Shown here one piece after another: positions 8,129 to 17,031 of a DNA stretch of 22,530 nt (its first letter is position 1; each line of letters begins with the position of its first letter). Under the pieces are notes generated by a model. The model was not told where the DNA came from and did no database searches. It worked only from the letters and a program-made list of their open reading frames with translations. The translations under genes were made by a program, and so were the position numbers. The stretch covers positions 1-22,530 of the forward strand of contig JAVBKP010000160.1 of assembly GCA_031553975.1 (NCBI GenBank). Reading direction: 5' to 3'. The DNA comes from JAVBKP01 sp031553975. Lineage in GTDB: Bacteria > Bacillota > Clostridia > Peptostreptococcales > Anaerovoracaceae.

Positions 8129-10977
8129 ACAAACTCTTTGCTACACGCAACAGTCAAATATTCGCAGTTTTCATATTTCTAATGCTAGTTTTAATTGGAC
8201 GGATGTTCTCTCTCACTGTGGTTCAAGGGCAGGAATGGGAGAAAGCGTCTGCTAGCAGAAGTATGAAAAGTATTTACACAATGGCACCAAGGGGTGAAAT
8301 CAAAGACAGATACGGAAGAATTCTGGCTACGAATAAACCTCGTTTTGTGGTGCAGTTAATAGTCGACGCTATGGATCAAGAGCAGATCAATCCCACAGTA
8401 GAGAAACTGATTGGTGTGCTTAAACAAAATGGTGATACATATATAGACGAATTTCCAATCCAAGTTGTAAATGGAAAATTCATATATACCCACGATGAAG
8501 AGGTGAAAAAATGGCTTGCTTCCCAAGAGATGCCAACCAACTTTACGGCGGCCCAAGCCTTTGAAGAGATTAGAAGGCGTCAGAGCATTAGTGAAGATCT
8601 TGACAAGTACGAGGCACAAGAAGAATTACAAACCCTTTACGATATATTTCCTCCTATTTCTGTAAGAAATATGGAATTCACAGAAGCTATAGAAAAACGT
8701 TCATTTCTTCAAAAGTATGAGCCAAAGGACAGTGACAAAGCGAAAAGTGGATATGTTTTTGAGGAAGAGTCAAAAGATGCAGCAAACTATTTTTACAATA
8801 TGACTGCGGAGGAGGCATTTTACCTTATAGCTGATAGTTTTAAGGTGGACAAAACCCTTTCGGTGGACAAAATCAGAGAGATTATTGTAATACGAGATGC
8901 CGTAAAATCAAAAGGATATTTGAAATATTTACCAGTAAGGGTGGCTTATGACATATCCCAATCCACCATTGCGACTATACAAGAGCAAAGTGACGATTTT
9001 ATGGGCGTTGAGGTATTAGCGGAACCTGTTAGGTATTATCCATACGGGCATTCTGCGTCCCATATTCTTGGGTACATTGGGCAGATGACAGAAGAAGAAA
9101 AAAAGGTAGCGACAGAAAATGGTGGACAGAGTTCCAGCACAATGATTGGCAAAGAGGGGATAGAAAAGGCATTTGAGACAACCCTACGGGGGACAGATGG
9201 CATTAAAAAACTGGAAGTAAATGCCCAAGGCAGTATGGAGCGAGTTATAGATAATGTGGAGGCCCAGAAGGGCAGAGATGTTTATGTGACTGTCGATATT
9301 GAATTGCAAAAAATAGCGGAACAGGCTCTTGAGGAAGGGCTCCGGCAAATCAGACGCGGAGGGACTTTTAATAGCAATTGGGGCAATTATACGTACCCAA
9401 AAGCATATAGCAAAGCCAATGCAGGGGCTATCGTAGTGCTAGACGTCAAGACAAGCGAGGTCTTGGCCATGGCTAGCTACCCTGATTTTGACCCCAATGT
9501 GTTTGCCCAAGGGATTACAAAAGAGCAGTGGGCGGCCTATCAAACACAAAATCCAAGAGATCCATTATCACCAGTACCCCTTTACAACATAGCTGCTAGA
9601 ACGGCAGTACAGCCAGGGTCAATATTCAAGATGGTAATAGCCACTATGGCAGTGGATAAAGGTCTTAATCCAGAGGCGGAGCTTTATGATGATGGCGCCA
9701 TTGCTTTTGGAAATAAAACCTTTGGATGCTCGATTTGGAATAGTAGCCACGGGACTTTAAAACACGGAAACATTAATCTTGTACACGCGTTAGAGGTGTC
9801 TTGTAACTATTACTTCTATGATGCAGGAACAGGGATAGACTGGTATAAAAAGAAAAAAAACAATGGCAAAGACGTGCCGATTACAAAAGAGCCTGTTACT
9901 ATTGCTACTATAATGGACTATGCTAAGATGTTTGGGCTAGGATTGCCTACGGGAATAGAAATACCAGAGGCTGAGATGAAAGTCCCTAGTGAAGCGCAAA
10001 AACTTGCTACGACCAAGTCGAATCTAAAAAATCTTCTGACAAAAAGAGCAAAAAGATATTTTAAGGAAGAAGTGACCTTGGACGCCAAAAAACAAGAAAG
10101 CGTAATAGCTGAAATTATCAGCTGGGCTGATTATGAAGAGCCAATTAGTAGGTCTGAGGTAAGGAAAAGGCTTATAGAAATTGGTGTTAAAGATGAAATG
10201 CTAGAAAGAGTAACAGATACTTGCAAATATGGATATTTTAACCAAGCGAAATGGACCATTGCCGATCAGCTGAACATATCCATTGGACAAGGCGAAAATG
10301 CTTATACGCCTCTTCAAATGGCCAACTACATTGCTACCATTGCCAATGGCGGGACACTAAACAAGGTTAGCCTCATCAAAGGAATACAAGGACAGCATGA
10401 TTTGGCTAAGGAGCCGGGCACTAAGATTAACCTGACCAACCCAGAGATATTTCAATATCTAGGGGAGGGAATGAGGCTAGTGGCGGCAGGACAAAGTGGT
10501 ACAGCTAGAGGCTCTTTTGCTAATTTCAAAGTTAAGGTTGCAGCTAAGACTGGTAGCGCACAGCGTGGTGGTAAAATAAACCCACCTGATGAAGTAGAGT
10601 ATATTAAGCAACATTTAAGGCAATTTGATCCTAAGCTTTCCTTTGCGCAAGTAGAGGCGGAGATGGCAAGGTTGATGACTGAGGAGCCAGAGAACTATAA
10701 GACAAGGAATTCAGCAGTTAGAGCAGCGGTAGAAGAGTTATCTGATAGGATTACATCTACCACCCAGCTTGATGTATACAAGGAGAATTATGATGCTTTC
10801 GGATGGTTTGTCTGTTTTGCGCCATATGAAGAACCAGAGATTGCTATATCCATACTACTATTCCAAGGTGGTGCAGGGGGAAGTGCAGCACCAATAGCCA
10901 AGGAAGTAATCGCAAAATATATGGGATTGGATGAACAATATATTGAATTCGAAATGGATAATGAAATTACACAATAG
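8125..10977 (+). CDS. mrdA: Penicillin-binding protein 2, elongasome transpeptidase
   Basis: A 950-residue class B PBP that cross-links lateral-wall peptidoglycan with RodA. It has one N-terminal transmembrane helix (about residues 10-30) and then the pedestal beginning at RGEIKDRYGRILATN. All three active-site motifs of the transpeptidase domain are intact: S499-x-x-K502 (PGSIFK), S559-C-N561 and K808-T-G810. It is much longer than the ~650-700 residues of Bacillus or E. coli enzymes. Extra sequence lies in the pedestal (about 110-280), between SxN and KTG, and after KTG (about 815-885), all charged and helical. Similar enlargements are known in clostridial PBP2. The start is TTG 8125, overlapping the mreD stop, with AGAGGGG upstream. 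Confidence 0.95.
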   Translation: MNKLFATRNSQIFAVFIFLMLVLIGRMFSLTVVQGQEWEKASASRSMKSIYTMAPRGEIKDRYGRILATNKPRFVVQLIVDAMDQEQINPTVEKLIGVLKQNGDTYIDEFPIQVVNGKFIYTHDEEVKKWLASQEMPTNFTAAQAFEEIRRRQSISEDLDKYEAQEELQTLYDIFPPISVRNMEFTEAIEKRSFLQKYEPKDSDKAKSGYVFEEESKDAANYFYNMTAEEAFYLIADSFKVDKTLSVDKIREIIVIRDAVKSKGYLKYLPVRVAYDISQSTIATIQEQSDDFMGVEVLAEPVRYYPYGHSASHILGYIGQMTEEEKKVATENGGQSSSTMIGKEGIEKAFETTLRGTDGIKKLEVNAQGSMERVIDNVEAQKGRDVYVTVDIELQKIAEQALEEGLRQIRRGGTFNSNWGNYTYPKAYSKANAGAIVVLDVKTSEVLAMASYPDFDPNVFAQGITKEQWAAYQTQNPRDPLSPVPLYNIAARTAVQPGSIFKMVIATMAVDKGLNPEAELYDDGAIAFGNKTFGCSIWNSSHGTLKHGNINLVHALEVSCNYYFYDAGTGIDWYKKKKNNGKDVPITKEPVTIATIMDYAKMFGLGLPTGIEIPEAEMKVPSEAQKLATTKSNLKNLLTKRAKRYFKEEVTLDAKKQESVIAEIISWADYEEPISRSEVRKRLIEIGVKDEMLERVTDTCKYGYFNQAKWTIADQLNISIGQGENAYTPLQMANYIATIANGGTLNKVSLIKGIQGQHDLAKEPGTKINLTNPEIFQYLGEGMRLVAAGQSGTARGSFANFKVKVAAKTGSAQRGGKINPPDEVEYIKQHLRQFDPKLSFAQVEAEMARLMTEEPENYKTRNSAVRAAVEELSDRITSTTQLDVYKENYDAFGWFVCFAPYEEPEIAISILLFQGGAGGSAAPIAKEVIAKYMGLDEQYIEFEMDNEITQ

Positions 10978-11010
10978 TGGTAGATTACACATAAAGAGCA
11001 GGAGAGAAAA

Positions 11011-11745
11011 ATGGGAGAAGTAATTGTCATAACTTCTGGCAAAGGTGGAGCTGGAAAGACTATGGTTACAGCCAATTTAGGGGCAGCTTTAGCCCAGATG
11101 GGCAAAAGAGTAGTGTTAGTTGATATGGATATGGGACTTAGGAACTTAGACATTGCACTAGGACTAGAGAATCGAGTTGTATATGATGTGGCAGATGTTC
11201 TTGATGGTGTATGTCGCGTAAAGCAAGCGCTTATCAAAGATAGACGCTTTGATTCCCTGTATCTATTGCCAGCACCCCAGTCTAAGGAAAAGAAGAGAAT
11301 TACTACTACCCACCTAAAAGTCTTATGTGAAATTCTGAAAGAGAAGTTTGATTATGTGATGATAGACTCACCTGCGGGAATAGATAGCGGTTTTTTGATC
11401 TCTGCCACAGGGGCTGATACTGCTATCATAGTTACAATGCCTGAGATTGCGGCAGTGAGAGATGCAGACATGGTAGATAAAATGCTGAAGAGAATCAATG
11501 TGATGGATAGACGATTGATTGTAAATCGGGCCAAGCTGGACTTGATTGAAAGAGGCATGCTACCGAGCATATCTGATGTGGCAGACATGTTAAGGGTTGA
11601 TCTGATAGGGGTCATACCAGAAGATGACAATGTGTATATCGCTACAAACAATGGAATCCCTGTGGTTTTAAAGCAGGGGAGTTACATACAGAGAAACTTT
11701 GCTAAAATTGCAGAGCGGTTAATGGGAATGGAGAGCGGACTTTAA
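11011..11745 (+). CDS. minD: Septum-site ATPase MinD lacking the C-terminal membrane-targeting helix
   Basis: A 244-residue deviant Walker A ATPase of the MinD/ParA group. K11 and K16 of GKGGAGKT and D38/D40 of VDMDMGL match the numbering of E. coli MinD, and GLRNLDIALGLENR plus QALIKDRRFDSLYLLPA are diagnostic for MinD. Typical MinD proteins have 260-270 residues and end with a lysine/phenylalanine-rich amphipathic helix that binds membrane. This one stops after FAKIAERLMGMESGL, before that helix. No minC precedes it (33-base gap after the PBP2 gene) and no minE follows (its stop overlaps the rodA ATG as TAATG). ATP binding and dimerisation look intact. Whether it still places the septum is unknown. 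Confidence 0.9.
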   Translation: MGEVIVITSGKGGAGKTMVTANLGAALAQMGKRVVLVDMDMGLRNLDIALGLENRVVYDVADVLDGVCRVKQALIKDRRFDSLYLLPAPQSKEKKRITTTHLKVLCEILKEKFDYVMIDSPAGIDSGFLISATGADTAIIVTMPEIAAVRDADMVDKMLKRINVMDRRLIVNRAKLDLIERGMLPSISDVADMLRVDLIGVIPEDDNVYIATNNGIPVVLKQGSYIQRNFAKIAERLMGMESGL

Positions 11746-12854
11746 TGTCATATTTTAGAGCCCTTATACGAAATATAGATAAATGGATATTGGTATTAAT
11801 AGTAATTTTTGGAATTATAAGCATTACTGTTATAAGCAGCACGTTTTATGATACCTCATTGAACATAACAAGGGAAGTCAAAGTCCAGTTTATGGCATAT
11901 ATCTTAGGATTTCTTGTCATAGCTGTGGTGCTTTTATTTGATTACAAGGTCTTTGAGAGCTGGGACAAAATCCTGTATGTTACTTGTATCGTACTTTTGC
12001 TTTTGCCGTATGTGCCAGGACTTGGGATGGTAAGGAATGGTGCTAGGTGTTGGATTCATATAGGAGTGCTTGACTTTCAGCCCTCAGAGCTTGTCAAAAT
12101 ACTATTTATTTTAGTATTTGCCAAATTTTTGTCTCAAAGGGCAGAGTCCCTGCGAACGTTTAGAGGGGTGCTGATTGCTTTTGCGTATGCTGCGCCACTG
12201 ATTCTTATGATTTTAGTAGAGCCGGATCTTGGGAATGCTACGGTTATTAGCTTTATTGCCCTTGGCATGGTGTTTTGTGCAGGGATGAAATTTAGAATTT
12301 TGGCACAACTACTAGGCGGCTTGGTGGTACTTTTTCCCCTCGCTTATCGATTCATGGAAAAGCACCAACGTGCTAGAATTGACGCTTTTTTAAACCCCAG
12401 TGACCTGAGTTTGCCAGGTAACTATCAGGTTTGGAGCTCTAAGATTTCCATAGGCTCGGGGCAGCTTTTAGGAAAGGGGTTGTTTGAAGGGACTCAAAAA
12501 AAGCTAAAGTTTTTGCCAGTGCAGCAATCAGATTTTATATTTGCAGTAATTGGGGAAGAGCTAGGACTAATTGGAGGCATTGTGCTGATTGTTCTCTATG
12601 GTCTATTTCTACTTAGAATTATAAATATTGCAGAAAATGCAAAGGATTTTTATGGGGCATTGATTGTGACAGGTATTTTCTCCATGTTTGCATTTCAGGT
12701 CTTTGAGAATATTGGAATGACAATGGGCATAATGCCTGTGACAGGTATTACACTGCCGTTTATCAGCTATGGGGGCACATCAATACTGGTAAACATGCTA
12801 GCCATAGGGCTTGTGCTGAATGTTGGGATCCGGAGTAAAACCATTAACTTTTAA
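11745..12854 (+). CDS. rodA: SEDS-family peptidoglycan glycosyltransferase RodA
   Basis: A 369-residue multi-pass membrane protein with about ten helices. SEDS motifs are present: FQPSELVK (111-118), EPDLGNAT (159-166), the invariant catalytic Asp D263 in QSDFIFAVIGEELG, and the C-terminal PVTGITLPFISYGGTS. It polymerises lipid II together with PBP2. The length and the elongasome context favour RodA over FtsW or SpoVE. It overlaps minD by one base, ends the operon, and is followed by the promoter of the next gene. Confidence 0.93.
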   Translation: MSYFRALIRNIDKWILVLIVIFGIISITVISSTFYDTSLNITREVKVQFMAYILGFLVIAVVLLFDYKVFESWDKILYVTCIVLLLLPYVPGLGMVRNGARCWIHIGVLDFQPSELVKILFILVFAKFLSQRAESLRTFRGVLIAFAYAAPLILMILVEPDLGNATVISFIALGMVFCAGMKFRILAQLLGGLVVLFPLAYRFMEKHQRARIDAFLNPSDLSLPGNYQVWSSKISIGSGQLLGKGLFEGTQKKLKFLPVQQSDFIFAVIGEELGLIGGIVLIVLYGLFLLRIINIAENAKDFYGALIVTGIFSMFAFQVFENIGMTMGIMPVTGITLPFISYGGTSILVNMLAIGLVLNVGIRSKTINF

Positions 12855-12888
12855 TTTGGTAAAACTTAGCACATTAAATGAGTTGTCC

Positions 12889-12917
12889 TTGACATTTGAC
12901 AGTAAAAAGTATAAAAT
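12889..12917 (+). promoter_or_regulatory. Housekeeping promoter of the ribonuclease Y gene
   Basis: TTGACA at 12889-12894, a 17-base spacer, and TAAAAT at 12912-12917. Transcription should begin near 12924, giving a leader of about 85 bases. The leader contains a short ACCCA/TGGGT hairpin (12947-12964) and then a perfect AAGGAGGT Shine-Dalgarno (12993-13000). Confidence 0.8.
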
Positions 12918-13008
12918 GTAAGTGTATTTTTGTGGAGTTTTTTAAGACCCATTCGCACGTGGGTTGATTTCATGAGATTAACTATATTTTTTAAGGAGGT
13001 GCGTTGAC

Positions 13009-14550
13009 ATACAAGTAATTTTATTAATTTTAGTCGGTGTTTTAGCTGCGTGTATTGGTGTCTTTATAGGATATATTATACGTAAAACCGTTGGTGAAAA
13101 GACCATTGGCAGTGCAGAGCTAAAATCAAAAAATATCATACTAGATGCGGAAAATAAAGCAGAAAGTATAAAAAAAGAAATTGCTATCGAAGCAAAAGAA
13201 GAAGCCCATAGACTTAGAAGCGAAGTGGATCGAGAGTTAAAAGACCGCAGAGCTGAAATGCAAAAGATGGAAAAACGCCTTATCCAAAAGGAAGAGGCCA
13301 TTGACCGTAAGACTGAAAACATTGAGAAGAAGGAAGAAAACATTTCTAACAAAGAGTTAGCTGTACAAGAAAAAGAGAAAGAACTAGAACAATCCCTAGG
13401 AAGACAAATGGAAGAACTAGAGAGGATTTCTGGATACAGCGTAGAAGAGGCGAAGGCTTTACTTCTTTCCAATATTGAGAAGGAAATTAGGCACGAAGCT
13501 TCCATCATGATTAAAGAAATTGAATCCAAGGCAAAAGAAGAAGGCGACAAAAAAGCAAAAGAAATCATTGTTTCTTCTATCCAAAGATGTGCAGCAGACC
13601 ATGTAGCCGAGAGCACAGTGTCTGTAGTACCATTGCCCAATGAGGAGATGAAAGGAAGAATCATAGGTCGTGAGGGTAGAAATATCAGAGCGATTGAAAC
13701 ACTAACGGGTATAGAACTAATCATAGACGATACACCGGAAGCCGTTATTCTTTCAGGATTCGACCCAGTGAGAAGAGAAATTGCTAGGATGACGCTAGAA
13801 AAGCTAATTGGCGATGGACGTATACACCCAGCTCGTATTGAGGAAATGGTGGAAAAATCAACTAAAGAAGTGCAAGACATTATTAAAGAAGCGGGAGAAC
13901 AAGCTACTTTTGAAGTAGGTATACATAATCTTCACCCTGAATTGGTAAAACTGTTAGGAAGACTAAAATACAGAACAAGCTTTGGACAAAATGTATTGAA
14001 ACACTCTGTAGAAGTTGCTCATTTAGCGGGACTAATGGCATCAGAATTGGGACTAGACCCAAAACTTGCTAAGCGCGCTGGATTACTTCATGACATAGGA
14101 AAAGCTGTAGACCACGAAGTCGAAGGTACTCACGTTGACATAGGTATGGATTTGCTCAGAAAGTATAAAGAACCTGAGTCAATCGTTGACGGTATGGCAT
14201 CTCACCATGGTGATTACGAGCCGAAGAGCCTAGAGGCGATTTTAATTGCTGCTGCTGATGCTCTTTCTGCTGCTAGACCAGGTGCTAGAAGAGAAACTTT
14301 GGAAACGTATATTCAAAGACTTCAAAAGCTCGAGGAGATAGCGAATACTACTCCAGGAGTTGAAAAGTCTTATGCAATACAGGCTGGTAGAGAGATTAGA
14401 ATTATCGCAAAACCAGATGAAATGACTGACGAGGGAATTGGAATGCTAGCCAGAGAGATTAGTAAAAAAATCGAAAGCGAATTGCAGTATCCAGGACAAA
14501 TCAAGGTCAATGTTATACGAGAAACTCGTGCAATTGAATACGCCAAGTAA
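13009..14550 (+). CDS. rny: Ribonuclease Y, with apparent noncanonical start codon
   Basis: A membrane-anchored endoribonuclease that initiates mRNA decay. In order: an N-terminal transmembrane helix (about residues 3-23, ending GYIIRKT), a long charged coiled coil (about 30-200), a KH RNA-binding domain (GRIIGREGRNIRAIE), and an HD domain with LLHDIGKAVDHE (H361, D362 when counted from 13009). The C-terminus ends VIRETRAIEYAK as in Bacillus. The domain order requires translation from close to the AAGGAGGT at 12993-13000, but this frame has no ATG, GTG or TTG between the stop at 12979 and GTG 13225. That GTG would remove the membrane anchor and 72 residues. ATA 13009, nine bases from the Shine-Dalgarno, is the best candidate and gives 513 residues, near the family's ~520. 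Confidence 0.9.
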   Translation: MQVILLILVGVLAACIGVFIGYIIRKTVGEKTIGSAELKSKNIILDAENKAESIKKEIAIEAKEEAHRLRSEVDRELKDRRAEMQKMEKRLIQKEEAIDRKTENIEKKEENISNKELAVQEKEKELEQSLGRQMEELERISGYSVEEAKALLLSNIEKEIRHEASIMIKEIESKAKEEGDKKAKEIIVSSIQRCAADHVAESTVSVVPLPNEEMKGRIIGREGRNIRAIETLTGIELIIDDTPEAVILSGFDPVRREIARMTLEKLIGDGRIHPARIEEMVEKSTKEVQDIIKEAGEQATFEVGIHNLHPELVKLLGRLKYRTSFGQNVLKHSVEVAHLAGLMASELGLDPKLAKRAGLLHDIGKAVDHEVEGTHVDIGMDLLRKYKEPESIVDGMASHHGDYEPKSLEAILIAAADALSAARPGARRETLETYIQRLQKLEEIANTTPGVEKSYAIQAGREIRIIAKPDEMTDEGIGMLAREISKKIESELQYPGQIKVNVIRETRAIEYAK

Positions 14551-14554
14551 AAAC

Positions 14555-14587
14555 ATGGAGTGCATATAATGCACTCCATATTCTTTG
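14555..14587 (+). terminator. Intrinsic terminator after rny
   Basis: A perfect 11-bp stem, ATGGAGTGCAT at 14555-14565 and ATGCACTCCAT at 14569-14579, with a 3-base loop, begins four bases after the stop codon. It is followed by a modest T-tract (ATTCTTT). The short U-run suggests incomplete termination or processing. Confidence 0.7.
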
Positions 14588-14625
14588 GCAACTCGTTATA
14601 TTTTGGTGATACGAGGTAAACTTTA

Positions 14626-15783
14626 ATGATTTATTTAGACAATAGTGCTACGACACGCCCTCACAAAGAAGTAGTGGAAGTCATGATAAAGGCTATGGAG
14701 GTTGGATTTGGCAATCCATCTTCACTTCATAGATTGGGCATGGCTGCTGAGAAGAGTGTAAGACAATCTCGGGAGCAGATTGCCGGATTTTTAGGCGTTA
14801 GTAGAGATGAAATATATTTTACATCCGGGGGTACAGCCTCAAACAATTTATCCATCATTGGTGCCGCCAATGCTATGGCTAGAAGGGGTAACCATATCAT
14901 TACAACCAAGATAGAGCACCCTGCTACATTAGAAAGCTGTAAGTATTTGCAGAAGAAAGGTTTTGAGATAAGCTATCTTGAGGTGGACAAAGAGGGAATT
15001 GTAGATGTTGACCAATTGGACAGTTTGCTAACAAGCGGCACAATTTTGGTATCTGTTATGCATGTGAACAATGAAATAGGTACTGTGCAGCCAATAGAAA
15101 AGATAGGGCAGATAATCAAGAACAAGAGCAAAGCGCTATTCCACGTAGATGCAGTCCAGTCTTTCGGAAAAATAAAGATTCCTATGGCAGTGGCAAAAAT
15201 AGATTTGTTATCAGCAAGTGGCCACAAAATTCATGGGCCTAAGGGAATTGGTCTTATATACATTAAAAATGGCATAAGAGTAGAACCTATTCTGTATGGT
15301 GGTGGACAAGAGAAGAATGTATATCCAGGAACAGAAAATACCCCTGCCATTCTTGGGTTTTCAACTGCTACAGCCATAGCAAACACTGGTATAGATGCCC
15401 GTTATGGACATGTATCCAAGGTGAAGGCTAGGCTGCTAGAAGGCATTGTGGGTGAGATTCCAGATATCAAGATCAATGGAGGACAAGATCAATGCCTACC
15501 TTATGTGCTCAACGTCAGTTTTTTAGGCACCCGGTCTGAGGTCTTACTCCATATGTTAGAGCAAGAAGAGATATATGTATCCACTGGTTCAGCTTGCTCA
15601 TCAAACAAAAAAGGCGATAGCCACGTGCTTACTACCATCAAGTTAAAGCCAGCTGAGTTAGAAAGTGCCATTCGTTTTAGCTTTTCTTCAGATAATACGG
15701 AAGAAGAAATGGATATAGCGTTAGAAAAGCTGAAAAAATCAGTGGCAGATATGAGGAAAACATTACATGGAAAATTCAAATAA
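14626..15783 (+). CDS. Cysteine desulfurase paired with ThiI (NifS/IscS-like)
   Basis: A 385-residue PLP-dependent enzyme that removes sulfur from cysteine as a persulfide. It begins with MIYLDNSATTRP, has the PLP lysine K201 in SASGHKIHGPKG, and the catalytic cysteine C324 in STGSACSSNKKG on the mobile loop. The 3' end overlaps thiI by 17 bases. In Firmicutes such dedicated desulfurases (NifZ in Bacillus) donate sulfur to ThiI for tRNA 4-thiouridine, and the overlap supports this. A wider role in iron-sulfur assembly cannot be excluded, but no iscU, nifU or regulator gene is adjacent. ATG 14626 has GAGGT upstream. Confidence 0.92.
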   Translation: MIYLDNSATTRPHKEVVEVMIKAMEVGFGNPSSLHRLGMAAEKSVRQSREQIAGFLGVSRDEIYFTSGGTASNNLSIIGAANAMARRGNHIITTKIEHPATLESCKYLQKKGFEISYLEVDKEGIVDVDQLDSLLTSGTILVSVMHVNNEIGTVQPIEKIGQIIKNKSKALFHVDAVQSFGKIKIPMAVAKIDLLSASGHKIHGPKGIGLIYIKNGIRVEPILYGGGQEKNVYPGTENTPAILGFSTATAIANTGIDARYGHVSKVKARLLEGIVGEIPDIKINGGQDQCLPYVLNVSFLGTRSEVLLHMLEQEEIYVSTGSACSSNKKGDSHVLTTIKLKPAELESAIRFSFSSDNTEEEMDIALEKLKKSVADMRKTLHGKFK

Positions 15784-16957
15784 GCAAGTCTATATAGTCC
15801 GAATGGGCGAAGTTGCACTAAAGGGTGGCAACAAACCGTACTTTGAGAGAATGTTAGCAGAACGGGTTAAACGCATGCTAAAAGGATTTGAGGACATAGA
15901 GGTAGTGCGTAGAGAAGGTCTTATCTATTTGTATACCAACAAAGACCATGACCAAGAGCCGATCAAGACGGAGCTGAAAAAAGTATTTGGCGTAGCTTCT
16001 TTTAGCCCAGCAGTAGAGATAGCATCAGACATTGAAGCGATTTATGAGGCGGCTGTAAGCTATATGCTTGAGCGAATTGACAAAAATGGCATAGAGACTT
16101 TTAAGATAGAAGCCAAGAGGGCAGACAAGCAGTTTGCAATGCCATCTCCAGAGATTTCAAGAGCCGTAGGGGGCAAAGTACTTATCGGTTGTAAAGTACT
16201 AAAAGTAGACGTGCACAAGCCAGATTGCAAACTTTATGTAGATGTAAGGAGAGGGAACTCCTACCTGTTTCACGAAAAAATTCAATGCTATGGTGGACTG
16301 CCACTGGGAACCAACGGAAGAGGTATGATATTGCTATCAGGAGGCATCGATAGTCCTGTGGCAGCTTTTATGATGGCAAAGAGGGGCATGTTAATAGAGG
16401 CAATACATTTCCATTCCTATCCATATACCAACGAGCGTGCCCAAGAAAAAGTCGTTGAATTAGCAAAAATTGTGGCTCAATATTGTGGTAAATTTAATTT
16501 ATATACGGTTAACCTATTGGAAATACAGCAAGCAATTGTGGAGCATTGTCCAGAAGAAGAGACGACTATTTTGGCAAGGCGCTTTATGATGAAAATTGCG
16601 GAAAAGTTGGCAAAACAGCGAGAATGCCAAGTATTGATTACTGGAGAAAATATAGGGCAAGTTGCAAGCCAAACGGTCCATGGACTTGTGGTTACTGACC
16701 ATGCGGTCAGTATGCCTGTTATGAGACCTTTGGTTGCCATGGATAAAGTGGATATTATTGAAATAGCAAGGCGCATAGGTACTTTCGAGACCTCTATACT
16801 GCCGTATGAGGATTGTTGTACTGTGTTTCTTCCCAAGCACCCTGTGACAAAGCCAAAAGTAGACAAAATTCTTGCATCTGAGTCAGCGTTAGACGAGGAA
16901 GCACTGATAAAATCCGCAATGGCGACAATTCAAGTGATTAGAATTGTCGAAGAGTAG
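15767..16957 (+). CDS. thiI: tRNA 4-thiouridine synthase ThiI
   Basis: A 396-residue enzyme with an N-terminal ferredoxin-like and THUMP region (about residues 5-170) for tRNA binding and a PP-loop ATPase domain with SGGIDS at 191-196. It adenylates uridine 8 of tRNA and replaces the oxygen with sulfur. The C-terminal rhodanese domain of the E. coli protein (482 residues) is absent, as in Bacillus, so sulfur must come directly from the overlapping desulfurase. A C-terminal DCCTVFLPKHP segment carries conserved cysteines. Translation is probably coupled to the upstream gene. Confidence 0.94.
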   Translation: MENSNKQVYIVRMGEVALKGGNKPYFERMLAERVKRMLKGFEDIEVVRREGLIYLYTNKDHDQEPIKTELKKVFGVASFSPAVEIASDIEAIYEAAVSYMLERIDKNGIETFKIEAKRADKQFAMPSPEISRAVGGKVLIGCKVLKVDVHKPDCKLYVDVRRGNSYLFHEKIQCYGGLPLGTNGRGMILLSGGIDSPVAAFMMAKRGMLIEAIHFHSYPYTNERAQEKVVELAKIVAQYCGKFNLYTVNLLEIQQAIVEHCPEEETTILARRFMMKIAEKLAKQRECQVLITGENIGQVASQTVHGLVVTDHAVSMPVMRPLVAMDKVDIIEIARRIGTFETSILPYEDCCTVFLPKHPVTKPKVDKILASESALDEEALIKSAMATIQVIRIVEE

Positions 16958-17031
16958 AGGAATTTTTCGAGAGAAACTAGGACACAGCCCTACCAAACTA
17001 CTGTAAAATGGGGTGAAGAGGAGGACAAGCT

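Noticed and set aside
8043..8255. 70-codon plus-strand frame across the mreD/PBP2 junction
   Set aside because: Out-of-frame shadow of two well-supported genes.
12978..13880. 300-codon minus-strand frame opposite rny
   Set aside because: Serine- and isoleucine-rich low-complexity translation with no ribosome-binding site; it mirrors the coiled-coil coding of ribonuclease Y.
13225..14550. GTG 13225 as the start of ribonuclease Y
   Set aside because: It would remove the conserved membrane helix and start of the coiled coil that are clearly encoded upstream, and has no Shine-Dalgarno.
16956..16995. Sigma H promoter for spoIIAA
   Set aside because: The -35 pattern RnAGGAWWW is matched perfectly at 16956-16964, but no RnnGAAT-like -10 lies 12-14 bases downstream; the one GAAA match is too close. 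Not enough for a feature.
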